DNA from: JACJWR01 sp964556255
GTDB taxonomy: Bacteria; Actinomycetota; Actinomycetes; S36-B12; UBA10799
Length of the DNA stretch: 33,449 nucleotides
Direction: 5' to 3'
Assembly: GCA_964556255.1 (NCBI GenBank)
Contig: CAZKVQ010000034.1
Location: 1-33,449 of the forward strand
Shown here piece after piece: positions 8,468 through 16,627 of the stretch. Each line of letters opens with the position of its first letter. Position 1 is the stretch's first letter. The notes beneath the pieces are model-generated. The model worked only from the letters and a program-made list of their open reading frames with translations. It was not told the DNA's origin and made no database searches. The translations under genes were made by a program, and so were the position numbers.

Positions 8468-8811
8468 GGCGCGGTGCCCTCCATCTCGTCACGGATCTCT
8501 TCGGCCAGCGGATCGAGTTTGCGGTTGGCGTGGCGCACGTAGAGCCACGTGATGAGCCCGGTGCTGACGAACTGCAGCAGGCCGAAGATGATGCCGATGT
8601 TCACGTTGCCCCAGACGGGGGTGGCCATCCATTTCGGCGCGAAGATGGCCGCAAAGACGAATGCGAAGTACCAGACCAGGAAGGCCACGGTCATCGGGAA
8701 GGAGAAGCCCCGATACCGGCGACGGAGTTCGATGAACTCCGGAGTGGCCTCCATCGCCTCGTATGCCGCAACGTCGGGCGTGTGTCCCGCGGTTGGGTCG
8801 GTGGTCGACAT
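8464..8811 (-). CDS. DUF485 small membrane protein (YjcH-like)
   Basis: A 115-residue protein with two membrane helices (about residues 37-60 and 70-93) and charged ends. DUF485 proteins are encoded next to ActP-type permeases and are thought to act as accessory subunits; here the stop overlaps the actP start. The start ATG is supported by GGAGG about 5 nt upstream. The 266 bp between this gene and the exonuclease stop holds a promoter-like sequence and no other gene. Confidence 0.88.
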   Translation of the reverse strand: MSTTDPTAGHTPDVAAYEAMEATPEFIELRRRYRGFSFPMTVAFLVWYFAFVFAAIFAPKWMATPVWGNVNIGIIFGLLQFVSTGLITWLYVRHANRKLDPLAEEIRDEMEGTAP

Positions 8812-8874
8812 GTGACCTCCAAGCGATCGAAGGGGGTGGGCGGCTGGGATGGCGGCCCGGGGTCGGTGGCGTTC

Positions 8875-8902
8875 AGGCTAGGGGTGCTCCCGGTGCTGTC
8901 GA
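8875..8902 (-). promoter_or_regulatory. Candidate promoter of the DUF485-actP unit
   Basis: Read on the minus strand: TCGACA (8897-8902), a 16-nt spacer and TAGCCT (8875-8880). This would give a leader of roughly 55 nt before the DUF485 start. Sequence match only. Confidence 0.35.
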
Positions 8903-9057
8903 AAGCACTCGACGGTAGGTTGCGCTGAGCGGACGCGGTTGAGCAGACGACCGGTAGCCGGCGCTGCGACGAACGGCAGGAATCGTGGGTTGAACGGCCA
9001 CCACGGGCGCGCACGACGAACTGGCGGAAGGACAGTTACGCACTCAGAAATCGGTTT

Positions 9058-9070
9058 GCTCGAAGCGAGC
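9058..9070 (-). terminator. Weak hairpin after the exonuclease gene
   Basis: GCTCG and CGAGC separated by three bases lie 7 bp beyond the stop of the last operon gene; the minus-strand bases that follow are AAACCGATTTCT. The stem is only 5 bp, so this is a weak candidate. Confidence 0.25.
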
Positions 9071-9077
9071 CCGAGGG

Positions 9078-10466
9078 CTAGTTCGTCGAGATCTTGCGGG
9101 CCAGCGAGGTGCTCGCACACGCCTCCTGGGCTTGCCGCAGGGTGACAATCCCACGGACGCGGAGGAGGGGGATCATCCGCACCAGGAGTTCGGCTGTACC
9201 TAAAGCATCTCCCAGGGCGGTGTGCCGTCCGAGGACCTGCACACCGAAGCGTTCGGCGAGCGAATCGAGACCGTGCTGGGTCGTCGGGTCGTCTGCCAGC
9301 ACTGCCGACAGCAGCATCGTGTCCAACGTCGAGTTGCCGAGCTCCTGTCGCGCAGCGCGGGCCGCGGGCCGTAGGAACCCGAGATCGAAATCGATGTGAT
9401 GGCCCACCAGGACGGAGTCGTGGGCGAACGCGGCGAAGTCTGCGACGACCTGTGGGGGACTCGGTGCGTCGCTCACCATGGCATCGACGATGCCGTGAAA
9501 TTCGGTGCTGCTCGGCGGGATGGGGCGGCCCGGGTTGACCAAGGCATCGAACGTGTCCTCGGTACGCACCATGGCGCCATCCACCCTTACTGCCCCCACC
9601 GCAACAAGTCGGTCTCCCGCGGCAACGTGCAGACCCGTGGTCTCCACATCCACCACAGTGAATACGAGTTCGTCAAGGGGGGTATCTGCCCAGGCGTCGA
9701 TGGCGGGCAGAGCACGACTTGGACGCCGAAGGTCGCTGCTGAGGCCCACCGGCGCCAAATCCGCGAGATCGGCTTCGTCGTGCTGCGCACCGACGAGCAG
9801 TACGACGGGTTCGGCGCCCTGGCCGGTGATCAGGGCCAGCCTTAGCTCGACGTCGCCGACCCGACCGGTGGCACGTTCACCGGCAAGCGCTGACATAAGC
9901 AGCGGCGCGAAGTCGTCCGCATCGAAAGCGCTGAAGATGCTCCTTCCAGCGGCGATGTGTCGGTCTCGTCCGAGCGCCCTGCGGGCGACCGGGTTGACGA
10001 GCAGGATCCGTCCTCTTTCGTCAACCAGACCCACCGGGATGTCCAAGCCGCTGAGCACGGCGAGCAGGGCGTCGCGTTCGGTCCGGACCTCGTCCTGGGT
10101 GATCTCAAGTCTCTCCTGGAGTCGGTGTTCAGCGCCCTGCTGAGCTGAAGCCAGCCCATTCACCGCCCGATGAGTTGCCGACGTCGGGGGTAGCCGGAAG
10201 TCCGGGTTGGCGTTGGTGATGATGTCGATCTGGGAAGCGGTCGATCGGTCGGCCCGTTGCCCTTGACGCCAAGCAGACCACGCGAGGCCACCGATCAGAA
10301 CTATCAGGACCAACGCCCCGAGGGCCAAAGTGAATACCTGGCCGCCCAGAGCGGAGAGCACTGTGGAGCGGTCGTCGGTCGACAGGTCGGCAAGCACCGC
10401 AGCCACAGTCAAGCCCGGAACAAGAAGGGCACTGGCGACGAGGGCAGCGGCCGTCCACGGCTTCAC
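9078..10466 (-). CDS. Membrane-anchored PAS-domain DnaQ-type 3'-5' exonuclease
   Basis: The start is GTG 10466, where GAGGAG lies 6 nt upstream; an upstream ATG at 10562 would overlap the previous gene and has no ribosome site. The product is 462 residues. Two membrane helices (about 6-28 and 43-65) are followed by a helical linker (105-136), a PAS-like domain (136-228) and a DEDDh exonuclease domain (267-438). The nuclease residues are all present: Asp273 and Glu275 in VVDVETTG, Asp361 in HHIDFD, and His415 and Asp420 in RHTALGD. Related DnaQ-fold proteins sit beside acetate permeases and DUF294 proteins in other bacteria. The substrate could be nucleic acid or a small nucleotide. It is not a replicative polymerase subunit on this architecture. 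Confidence 0.88.
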   Translation of the reverse strand: MKPWTAAALVASALLVPGLTVAAVLADLSTDDRSTVLSALGGQVFTLALGALVLIVLIGGLAWSAWRQGQRADRSTASQIDIITNANPDFRLPPTSATHRAVNGLASAQQGAEHRLQERLEITQDEVRTERDALLAVLSGLDIPVGLVDERGRILLVNPVARRALGRDRHIAAGRSIFSAFDADDFAPLLMSALAGERATGRVGDVELRLALITGQGAEPVVLLVGAQHDEADLADLAPVGLSSDLRRPSRALPAIDAWADTPLDELVFTVVDVETTGLHVAAGDRLVAVGAVRVDGAMVRTEDTFDALVNPGRPIPPSSTEFHGIVDAMVSDAPSPPQVVADFAAFAHDSVLVGHHIDFDLGFLRPAARAARQELGNSTLDTMLLSAVLADDPTTQHGLDSLAERFGVQVLGRHTALGDALGTAELLVRMIPLLRVRGIVTLRQAQEACASTSLARKISTN

Positions 10467-10497
10467 AACCGGCTCCTCTCTCGACCCGGCATCATGG

Positions 10498-11430
10498 TCA
10501 CAGGTCGGTCCTGAACAACCATGACGTGGTGTCCTGTGCACTCTTGACCGACTTGAGAGCATCTCGCAACTCGGCGGTCGTATCTGAGTCGAGGGTCGAC
10601 AGCGAGATTGTGTCTGTTAACGCTTCGCCCCGTGCCGCCTGTTCCACTTGGTGCTCGATGCGCAGCCTGCTGAGCAGGCCCTGGGCCTGGATCAAAGATC
10701 CCACCAGCCCGCTTCCCAGCACCCCCGCCTCAGCCGCGTCTGCCAGGCGTCCGACGGTGCTGACGTGCTCGGATCGCACCCACAGGCCGTACAGCCGCGC
10801 AAGAAGGACTAGGGGGGCGAGCCCGCTGCGCTTCAGGTCGACCTCATTGCCGCGCAAGCGCCCCCAGAGTCCCAGCGGAATACGGAACGAGATCGCCGCG
10901 GCTGCCAACCCGTGCAGCAGCCGAGGAGACTCCGATCCGCTCAGCAGCGTCGCGTTGGCAGCGGAGGTGTCGAGGCTCCCCGCGATGTGGCGAAGGTCGA
11001 GGAAGACATCGGTTTCCAGCACCGCCTGCGATGTCGGTTCCGTGACGCAGCGGTGGAGCAGATTGCACCAGCTATCGAGTCCCAGACTCCACTTGTCGGC
11101 CATGAATCCGCCGCTGCACGGGCGAAGGCCGAACTCCGAGAGTCCTGAGATCACATGCTCGGCGAGTTCCTTGGCGTAGGTACTGGTGGCCGCGGCGTCG
11201 TCAGTCCACACCAGGGCGTTGTCCTGATCGCTTGCGCAGTGAACTTCACGTCGAGCCACCGAGCCCAACGACATCCAGGCGAAGTCGGCAGGTGGCGCTC
11301 CCGCCCGCTGCAGGAAGTCCGAAACCAGGGCCTGTGTGCGGGCATCTACTGCGTCGCTCAGGGTCATGCTCACGGCAGTGGCCCCAGCCAGTTGGTAGGT
11401 GTCGGTGGCTAGGTCAACGAGTTCTGTCAT
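10498..11430 (-). CDS. DUF294 nucleotidyltransferase-like protein lacking sensory domains
   Basis: The start is ATG 11430, with GGGGAGG 4 nt upstream, giving 310 residues and a 17-bp overlap with the symporter gene. An N-terminal DUF294 nucleotidyltransferase-fold domain carries the GS motif (Gly56-Ser57 in MSLGSVARRE) and the paired acids Asp68 and Asp70 in SDQDNALVW. A helical C-terminal DUF294 substrate-binding-type domain follows (about 160-305). Most family members are about 600 residues, with cyclic-nucleotide-binding and CBS domains in front; both are missing here. By family analogy it may nucleotidylate or otherwise modify a partner, perhaps the coupled transporter. That role is inference. 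Confidence 0.82.
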   Translation of the reverse strand: MTELVDLATDTYQLAGATAVSMTLSDAVDARTQALVSDFLQRAGAPPADFAWMSLGSVARREVHCASDQDNALVWTDDAAATSTYAKELAEHVISGLSEFGLRPCSGGFMADKWSLGLDSWCNLLHRCVTEPTSQAVLETDVFLDLRHIAGSLDTSAANATLLSGSESPRLLHGLAAAAISFRIPLGLWGRLRGNEVDLKRSGLAPLVLLARLYGLWVRSEHVSTVGRLADAAEAGVLGSGLVGSLIQAQGLLSRLRIEHQVEQAARGEALTDTISLSTLDSDTTAELRDALKSVKSAQDTTSWLFRTDL

Positions 11431-13171
11431 CACGCCTCCCCGAGCCAAGGTGCCGCTGCAAGGCGAGGGCCTCCGGGGTGTGCAATCGAACCATCGCACG
11501 CCACACGTCGGGGCGAACGCGTCGTGAGGTGGCCAGCGACACGCCTACCGCCGTCAGGACCACCAGGGGGAGGACCCAGGCGGTGGGTTGGGAAAGCAGG
11601 GCGTTGGCCCAGCCGCCGGAGGGATGGCCGAGTGTGCTCATCGCAATCGCTCCTAGTGATAGCACTCCACCACAGATCAGGGCTGCGATCGCGCCGACAT
11701 CGGTGAACCGTCGCCACCAGATTCCAAGGACCAGTAGGGGCGCGAAGGTGGTGGCAGCGACCGCGAAGGCTAATGAAACAGCGCTCGCCAAGGGCAGTTT
11801 GGTCATCCACAGGCCCAGTAGCAACGGGACGGCGATAGCTGCGATAGAAGCCAGCCGGAAGGATCTCACGGGGTTTGTCACCCGTCGGCGAACGATGTCC
11901 TGGGACAGCACGCCGGCCACTGCGACCGCCAGGCCCGTCGCGGTCGCGAGGAAGGCCGCAGCGGCGCCCGCCGCGACGAGGGCTCCAAGTAGCAGTCCCG
12001 GTTGCCCGCTGATCATCGCCCGCGGGAGGATCAGCACCGCGGCGTCGGTCTGTCCGGTGACGATCAACTCCGGGGCATATAGACGACCCAGCGCTCCATA
12101 GACCGTTGGACTCAGATAGAACAGCCCGACAAGGGCTATCACGCCCACCGCGGTGCGCCTGGCCGATCGCCCGTCCGGGTTCGTGTAGAAGCGGACCAGG
12201 ATGTGAGGCAGGCCCATGGTTCCCAGGAACAGGGCGAGCATGAGTGCGACGTCGCGGTACAGCGGATGGTCCCGGCCGCCATTCTGGGGGTAGGCCCATT
12301 GCTCGCCGCTGAGTGCTGGCACCCCCTGTGGGTGCGGCACTTGCGCACCGGCAGGAAAGCGCAGGCGCGTGCCGGCTGCGATCTGGTGGCTACCCGCGGC
12401 CAAGGTCAAGGTCCCGGATGCTGGCGAGCCGTCGACCTTCCCTTCCGCTGTGACCACGCTGCTGCTGGGGAACTCCAGGGCCACATCCGACGAGATGGTC
12501 ACCGTGGTTGCGCTGGGGAATTCCGGACGCGCATTGGCGACGGCACTGGGTGCGCCGTCCGATCGCCACACGCCGATCAGGAACAGTACGGGAACGGCGA
12601 TAGCGAATAGCTTGAGCCAGTACTGGAACCCTTGGACGACGGTCACGCTTCGCATGCCGCCACTGACGAGGACCATCAGAACCGTGACGGCCACCACGGC
12701 ACCGCCGACCCACATCGGTGTCCCCACCAGGATGCCCAGTGCCAGCCCAGCACCTTGCAGTTGCGGAACCAGGTACAGCCATCCGATGAGCACCACCAGG
12801 ATGCTGGCGGCCAGTCGCACCTTCGTGGAACTGAACCTGACTTCGGCGAAGTCGGGCACGGTGTACGCTCCGGAGCGTCTCAGGGGCGCCGCGACAAGTG
12901 CAAGGAGTAGCACGTATCCGACGGCGTACCCCACCGGGAACCAGAGGGCGTCGGCGCCCCCGAGCATCACCAGTCCCGCAACGCCCAGGAAGCTGGCTGC
13001 TGAGAGGTACTCACCGGAGATGGCGGAGGCGTTCCACCAGGGCTGCACTGCACGTGCCGCCACGTAGAAGTCGCTGGTCGTTCGGGCACGTCGGGTGCTG
13101 TACGCGGCCAAGGTAATCGTCACGATTACCGTCGCCAACATCGCCAGAACGTCGGCGCCGCCCGTACTCAT
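11414..13171 (-). CDS. Second SSS-family solute symporter with a large extracytoplasmic insert
   Basis: The product has 585 residues from ATG 13171, which overlaps the preceding stop (ATGA). It shares the ActP-type motifs GEYLSAASFLG (53-63) and FLGTMGLPHILVRFYT (315-330), so a sodium- or proton-coupled carboxylate substrate is likely. Between the helices ending near residue 201 and starting near 306 lies a hydrophilic stretch of about 100 residues with beta-like repeats and many Ser, Thr and Gly. The corresponding stretch in the ActP at 6851-8467 is about half as long. It is encoded between a small membrane protein and a DUF294 protein, within a two-component operon. Confidence 0.88.
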   Translation of the reverse strand: MSTGGADVLAMLATVIVTITLAAYSTRRARTTSDFYVAARAVQPWWNASAISGEYLSAASFLGVAGLVMLGGADALWFPVGYAVGYVLLLALVAAPLRRSGAYTVPDFAEVRFSSTKVRLAASILVVLIGWLYLVPQLQGAGLALGILVGTPMWVGGAVVAVTVLMVLVSGGMRSVTVVQGFQYWLKLFAIAVPVLFLIGVWRSDGAPSAVANARPEFPSATTVTISSDVALEFPSSSVVTAEGKVDGSPASGTLTLAAGSHQIAAGTRLRFPAGAQVPHPQGVPALSGEQWAYPQNGGRDHPLYRDVALMLALFLGTMGLPHILVRFYTNPDGRSARRTAVGVIALVGLFYLSPTVYGALGRLYAPELIVTGQTDAAVLILPRAMISGQPGLLLGALVAAGAAAAFLATATGLAVAVAGVLSQDIVRRRVTNPVRSFRLASIAAIAVPLLLGLWMTKLPLASAVSLAFAVAATTFAPLLVLGIWWRRFTDVGAIAALICGGVLSLGAIAMSTLGHPSGGWANALLSQPTAWVLPLVVLTAVGVSLATSRRVRPDVWRAMVRLHTPEALALQRHLGSGRRDDRTR

Positions 13172-13569
13172 TCGTCGTCCATGATTGCGGTGAAGCGCTC
13201 CTCGTTCCTCTCCGCCTGCCGCGCGTACCACCAACCCACACCGAGGATGGCTGGATAGACGGCGATGCCCAGTAGCAGCCACCACACGGGGATCGGTCCA
13301 ACCAGAAGCCTGCCGAGTGAGGGCCAGGCCGCGAATGCTACGAGAAGCCCGAACAGTGGCAGCACCACGATGGCCACCGCGGTAAGGCCCAGCCGCAGCT
13401 GGCTGCGGATCAGTTCGCGCACATACACCTCGCCGACGGGGGTCTGCTCCGCGATTTCGCGGGCGCGGGGGCGAGACGGGGCGCGGCGCACATCACGGCG
13501 TGGTCCGGTGACCAGCTCCCTTCGCGGGCGACCCTCGAAATCCGGTTGCGGCGGCAACGACGAGTTCAC
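13168..13569 (-). CDS. Small membrane partner protein of the symporter (DUF485-like layout)
   Basis: A 133-residue protein with a basic, disordered N-terminus (1-55, many Arg and Pro) and two membrane helices (about 60-82 and 92-114), ending in an acidic tail. The size and topology match the small subunits encoded before ActP-type permeases, although the sequence is too different for a firm DUF485 call. It starts with GTG, overlapping the regulator stop (GTGA), and its own stop overlaps the symporter start (ATGA), so all three are made in a coupled series. Confidence 0.75.
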   Translation of the reverse strand: MNSSLPPQPDFEGRPRRELVTGPRRDVRRAPSRPRAREIAEQTPVGEVYVRELIRSQLRLGLTAVAIVVLPLFGLLVAFAAWPSLGRLLVGPIPVWWLLLGIAVYPAILGVGWWYARQAERNEERFTAIMDDE

Positions 13570-14342
13570 GTTGACTTCCGGGTCAACCGTTGGGAGAGGT
13601 CGAGAGCATCCCGGACCACGGCGGTGTGTCGCCTGCTGACGGGCACGGTGTTGCCGTCGCCGAGTTGTACCGAGACGCGCCCCGCGCTCGAGTGCAAGGC
13701 CTCCACATAGGCGCGGTTGACCAGGTATCGGCGGTGCACACGGACGAACCCGCTGTCGGCCCAGCGTTGTTCGAGGGCGCCGAGTGACAGACGAACGAGA
13801 TGGGCACCGTCGCGGGTATGGAGCCGGACGTAGTCTCCGCGGGTTTCGGCGTAGATGACCTCGGACCGACGCACGAAGCGGGTGGTGCCGCCCAACTCGA
13901 TGGCGATCGTCTCGTCGGCGTCCTCGACCGGGGTCTTGACTCCTTCGGCGGCGTCGACCGAGCGCGCCTGCACCCGGGTCACCGCCTCGGCCAATCTTTC
14001 CGGCCGCAGGGGTTTCCGCAGGTAGTCGACCGCGGCCAGGTCGAACGCGGTCGCTGCGTGACTCTCGTGGGCGGTGACGAAGATGATCGCGGGTGGGTTC
14101 CGAAACCGTTGGACGAGTTCAGCTAGGTCCAGGCCGCTGAGGCCTGGCATCCTGATATCGAGGAAGATGGCGTCGAATGTTGTCTCCCGCAGATGCTGCA
14201 GGGCGTCTGCCGAACTGTTGGCCGCCGTCACGGACTCGATGCCGGGAGTCCCTTGCAGCAGGAACTCCAACTCGCTGAGAGCCGGCAGTTCGTCGTCCAC
14301 CGCAAGAACCGTCAACCGGCGGGTCGGCGCGTCTTCGGCCAT
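13566..14342 (-). CDS. LytTR-family response regulator
   Basis: A 258-residue two-component regulator. The receiver domain (about 10-125) has acidic pocket residues in AVDDE, the phosphate acceptor Asp62 in FLDIRMPG, and the conserved Lys in YLRKPL. The LytTR DNA-binding domain (about 147-250) contains the typical motifs YAETRGDYVRLHT and FVRVHRRYLVN. LytTR proteins usually bind paired direct repeats upstream of promoters. The gene directly follows the sensor kinase (TGATG overlap), and its neighbours suggest that it controls the transporter operon. Confidence 0.92.
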   Translation of the reverse strand: MAEDAPTRRLTVLAVDDELPALSELEFLLQGTPGIESVTAANSSADALQHLRETTFDAIFLDIRMPGLSGLDLAELVQRFRNPPAIIFVTAHESHAATAFDLAAVDYLRKPLRPERLAEAVTRVQARSVDAAEGVKTPVEDADETIAIELGGTTRFVRRSEVIYAETRGDYVRLHTRDGAHLVRLSLGALEQRWADSGFVRVHRRYLVNRAYVEALHSSAGRVSVQLGDGNTVPVSRRHTAVVRDALDLSQRLTRKST

Positions 14343-15511
14343 CAGCTCACCGCCCCGGCGAACTTCGGCACCCGGAAACTGACCTTCGTCCCGGCGCCGG
14401 GGCCTGTCTCCACAACCAATCCATGATTCTCGCCGAACGCTGTGCGCAGTCGCTCGTCGACGTTCGCCATTCCCACATGTTCACCGGGCTCGCCGGAAAG
14501 TGCCCGACGGATGACATCCGGGTCGTTTCCGACACCGTCGTCCTCCACGCTCAACTGGCATTCGGGGCCCCGGTCCTGTGCGGTGATCGCCACGACTCCC
14601 TGCCCCTCGGCGCCTTCCAGGCCGTGTTGGACGGCGTTCTCGACCAGCGGCTGTAGACACAGGTAGGGGATGCGCACCCCGAGTACCTCGGAGTCGACGC
14701 GAAGTCGGACCTGTAGCCGTCCGCCGAAGCGGGCCTGTTCCAAGAGCAAGTACTGCTCGATGGAGCGCAACTCATCGGCGAGCGTGGTGTAGGTGGCGTG
14801 CGAGCGAAACGAGTAGCGCGTGAAGTCAGCGAAGTCCAGAAGGAGTTCCCTGGCCCGCTCCGGGTCGGTGCGCACGAATGAGGCGATGGCTGTCAATGAG
14901 TTGTAGATGAAGTGAGGCGAGATCTGGGCCCTGAGGGCCCGCAGTTCTGCTTCGGCGCGTTGCGCGCGGGTGCGATCCAGTTCCGCCAGGTCCAGTTGCC
15001 CCGAGGCGAAACGTGCAACCTCCTCGGTTGCCCGCACCAGCGCCGGGTTCGCCGGCCGCTGCGAGAATGCCACGAGGGCTCCGACGACGACGTCGTCGGA
15101 GGTGAGTGGTGCCGCCACGACACCTCGGAACATGGCGGAAGTGTGGCGCAGTTCGGCAGCCGTAGCCACGGTGGGAGCGCCGGTGTCCAGGGCGGTGCGG
15201 GCCAGCGCGACCGCGCCTCCTTTCGAGCGGTCCGCGAGTCCGTCCCAGGCGAGGGTGGTTGCTCGATCGGTGATGGCGATGGCGTCGGCTCTGAGGAGTC
15301 GACGCAGGTGTTTGGCCGCTCGCTGGGCTCCTGACTCCGTCAGTCCCTCGCGCAGCAGGGGTGCTGCTTCGCTCGCCGCGTGCAGGGTGCGGTAGGTCGC
15401 GTCGTCTGCTGGGTTCCCGATCCGATTGCGGCCGCGGATGGACTGGGCGATGGCGGCGATGACCCCAACCGCGCACAGGAGAGCCACTGCAGCCAGGATC
15501 CAGCTTTCCAT
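14342..15511 (-). CDS. LytS-type sensor histidine kinase
   Basis: A 389-residue kinase: one N-terminal membrane helix (about 4-24), a GAF-like domain (about 40-172), a short helical linker, the HisKA-type phosphoacceptor His200 in ISPHFIYNSL, and an ATPase domain with the N-box QPLVENAVQHGL and the glycine motif GVGN. It lacks the multi-helix sensor region of classic LytS, so sensing probably occurs through the cytoplasmic GAF-like domain or a partner. It is the first gene of the operon. In Escherichia coli the related BtsS/BtsR pair controls a pyruvate transporter, which fits the transporter genes downstream. Confidence 0.9.
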   Translation of the reverse strand: MESWILAAVALLCAVGVIAAIAQSIRGRNRIGNPADDATYRTLHAASEAAPLLREGLTESGAQRAAKHLRRLLRADAIAITDRATTLAWDGLADRSKGGAVALARTALDTGAPTVATAAELRHTSAMFRGVVAAPLTSDDVVVGALVAFSQRPANPALVRATEEVARFASGQLDLAELDRTRAQRAEAELRALRAQISPHFIYNSLTAIASFVRTDPERARELLLDFADFTRYSFRSHATYTTLADELRSIEQYLLLEQARFGGRLQVRLRVDSEVLGVRIPYLCLQPLVENAVQHGLEGAEGQGVVAITAQDRGPECQLSVEDDGVGNDPDVIRRALSGEPGEHVGMANVDERLRTAFGENHGLVVETGPGAGTKVSFRVPKFAGAVS

Positions 15512-15517
15512 GGGGTG

Positions 15518-15523
15518 ACGCTA
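15518..15523 (-). promoter_or_regulatory. Leaderless -10 element of the sensor-kinase operon
   Basis: On the minus strand TAGCGT ends 6 nt before the ATG at 15511 and no Shine-Dalgarno is present. The same hexamer at the same distance precedes the YdjC gene at 32154. No good -35 was found. Confidence 0.5.
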
Positions 15524-15536
15524 ACCGAGACGGCCG

Positions 15537-15563
15537 TCGTATACGAGTCGATCGTTGATCGAC
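15537..15563. promoter_or_regulatory. Palindromic candidate operator upstream of the operon
   Basis: A 10-bp palindrome, TCGTATACGA (15537-15546), abuts the inverted repeat GTCGATC-gtt-GATCGAC (15547-15563). They lie 14-40 bp upstream of the predicted -10 of the kinase operon, in the 180-bp divergent gap with the APH-fold gene. The pattern suggests a dimeric regulator site; a LytTR site would more often be a direct repeat. Confidence 0.4.
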
Positions 15564-15691
15564 GTCCGACGATTTCCAGTAGCTCACCATCAGAGGCGCC
15601 GCTCCAACCGTCGGGAGTCGTGGCGGTCTTGGGCTGCAACGGCGACCGGATCCGGCAGCGAGCATCCGGTGGACAATGCCAGGATTCCCCC

Positions 15692-16606
15692 ATGGGCCTC
15701 GTCTCTCCCCACGGGTCAACGCCTCCCGAGTCCGTGCCCCCGCCGGACGTCGCCCTGGTTCGGGCGCTGTTGCAAGAGCAGCATCCTGATCTGGCGGGGT
15801 TGCCGATCACAGGGATGCGCCAAGGTTGGGACAACACGCTGTTCCGCCTTGGCACCGAGTTGTGTGTTCGGCTTCCACATCGACAATTGGCCGCCGAACT
15901 CATCGAACACGAGATCAGATGGCTGCCGGAGTTGTCGCCACGCCTGCCCCTGCCGGTCCCGGCGCCACTCCGCGTCGGAGGTCCTGCTTTCGGGTACCCG
16001 TGGCGCTGGACCATCTGTTCGTGGATAGACGGGGCGTCAGCACTGGCCGTAGCACCGGACGGGGATGACGCGGCGGCCGAGGAACTGGGGCGCTTTCTGC
16101 GGGCACTCCACCAGCCAGCCCCGGCACCGGCACCGAGCAATCCCTTCCGGGGAGTGCCCCTCGCCCGTCGCGACGCGGGTGTTCGGAGTCAGGCCCCAGC
16201 GGCTGCCGGATTCGTCGATTCGGCGAGGCTGGTGGACAGGTGGGAGCAGCTGGTGGCCGAGCCGAGGTATCCCGGTCCGCCGCTCTGGGTGCATGGAGAT
16301 GTCCACCCGGGGAACCTGATCGTCCGAGACGGCCGGTTGGCCGGGGTCGTCGATTTCGGTGACCTGTGTGCCGGGGACCCGGCCGTCGATTTCGCGGTCG
16401 GCTGGATGATGTTCGACCTTCGTGGCAGAACCATCCTGCGTCGCTACTGCGACGCAGACCCCTCCGCCTGGCAACGGGCGCAGGGATGGGCCATCGCGAT
16501 CGGTCTCGCTCTGGTGTCGCAGTCGCCGTCGGAGTCCGAGTTTGCCGAACTCGGCCGGCGCACCCTCCTAGCAGCTGTCGCGGACCCGTCGGAAGCACCG
16601 GCCTGA
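15692..16606 (+). CDS. APH-fold phosphotransferase (aminoglycoside/choline kinase family)
   Basis: A 304-residue kinase-fold protein. The catalytic loop is complete: HGDVHPGN with Asp203 and Asn208, then the metal-binding DFGD at 221-224. The N-terminal lobe is recognisable around GWDNTLFRLG. The family phosphorylates small molecules such as aminoglycosides, choline or sugars. No resistance role can be claimed, since most genomic members have other or unknown substrates. I choose ATG 15692, with AGGA 7 nt upstream; the frame is open further upstream but has no other supported start. It is divergent from the kinase operon. Confidence 0.85.
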   Translation: MGLVSPHGSTPPESVPPPDVALVRALLQEQHPDLAGLPITGMRQGWDNTLFRLGTELCVRLPHRQLAAELIEHEIRWLPELSPRLPLPVPAPLRVGGPAFGYPWRWTICSWIDGASALAVAPDGDDAAAEELGRFLRALHQPAPAPAPSNPFRGVPLARRDAGVRSQAPAAAGFVDSARLVDRWEQLVAEPRYPGPPLWVHGDVHPGNLIVRDGRLAGVVDFGDLCAGDPAVDFAVGWMMFDLRGRTILRRYCDADPSAWQRAQGWAIAIGLALVSQSPSESEFAELGRRTLLAAVADPSEAPA

Positions 16607-16627
16607 GGGAGATGCTGGCCTGAGGAA

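Noticed and set aside
9078..10466. DNA polymerase III epsilon subunit
   Set aside because: The membrane helices and PAS domain, and its place in a transporter operon, do not fit a replicative proofreading subunit.
14826..15719. A 297-residue minus-strand frame over the sensor kinase
   Set aside because: It runs in a second frame of the same strand as the kinase gene and shows no motif.
15692..16606. Aminoglycoside resistance gene
   Set aside because: The fold is APH-like, but nothing shows aminoglycoside specificity and no mobile element is near. Most genomic members have other substrates.
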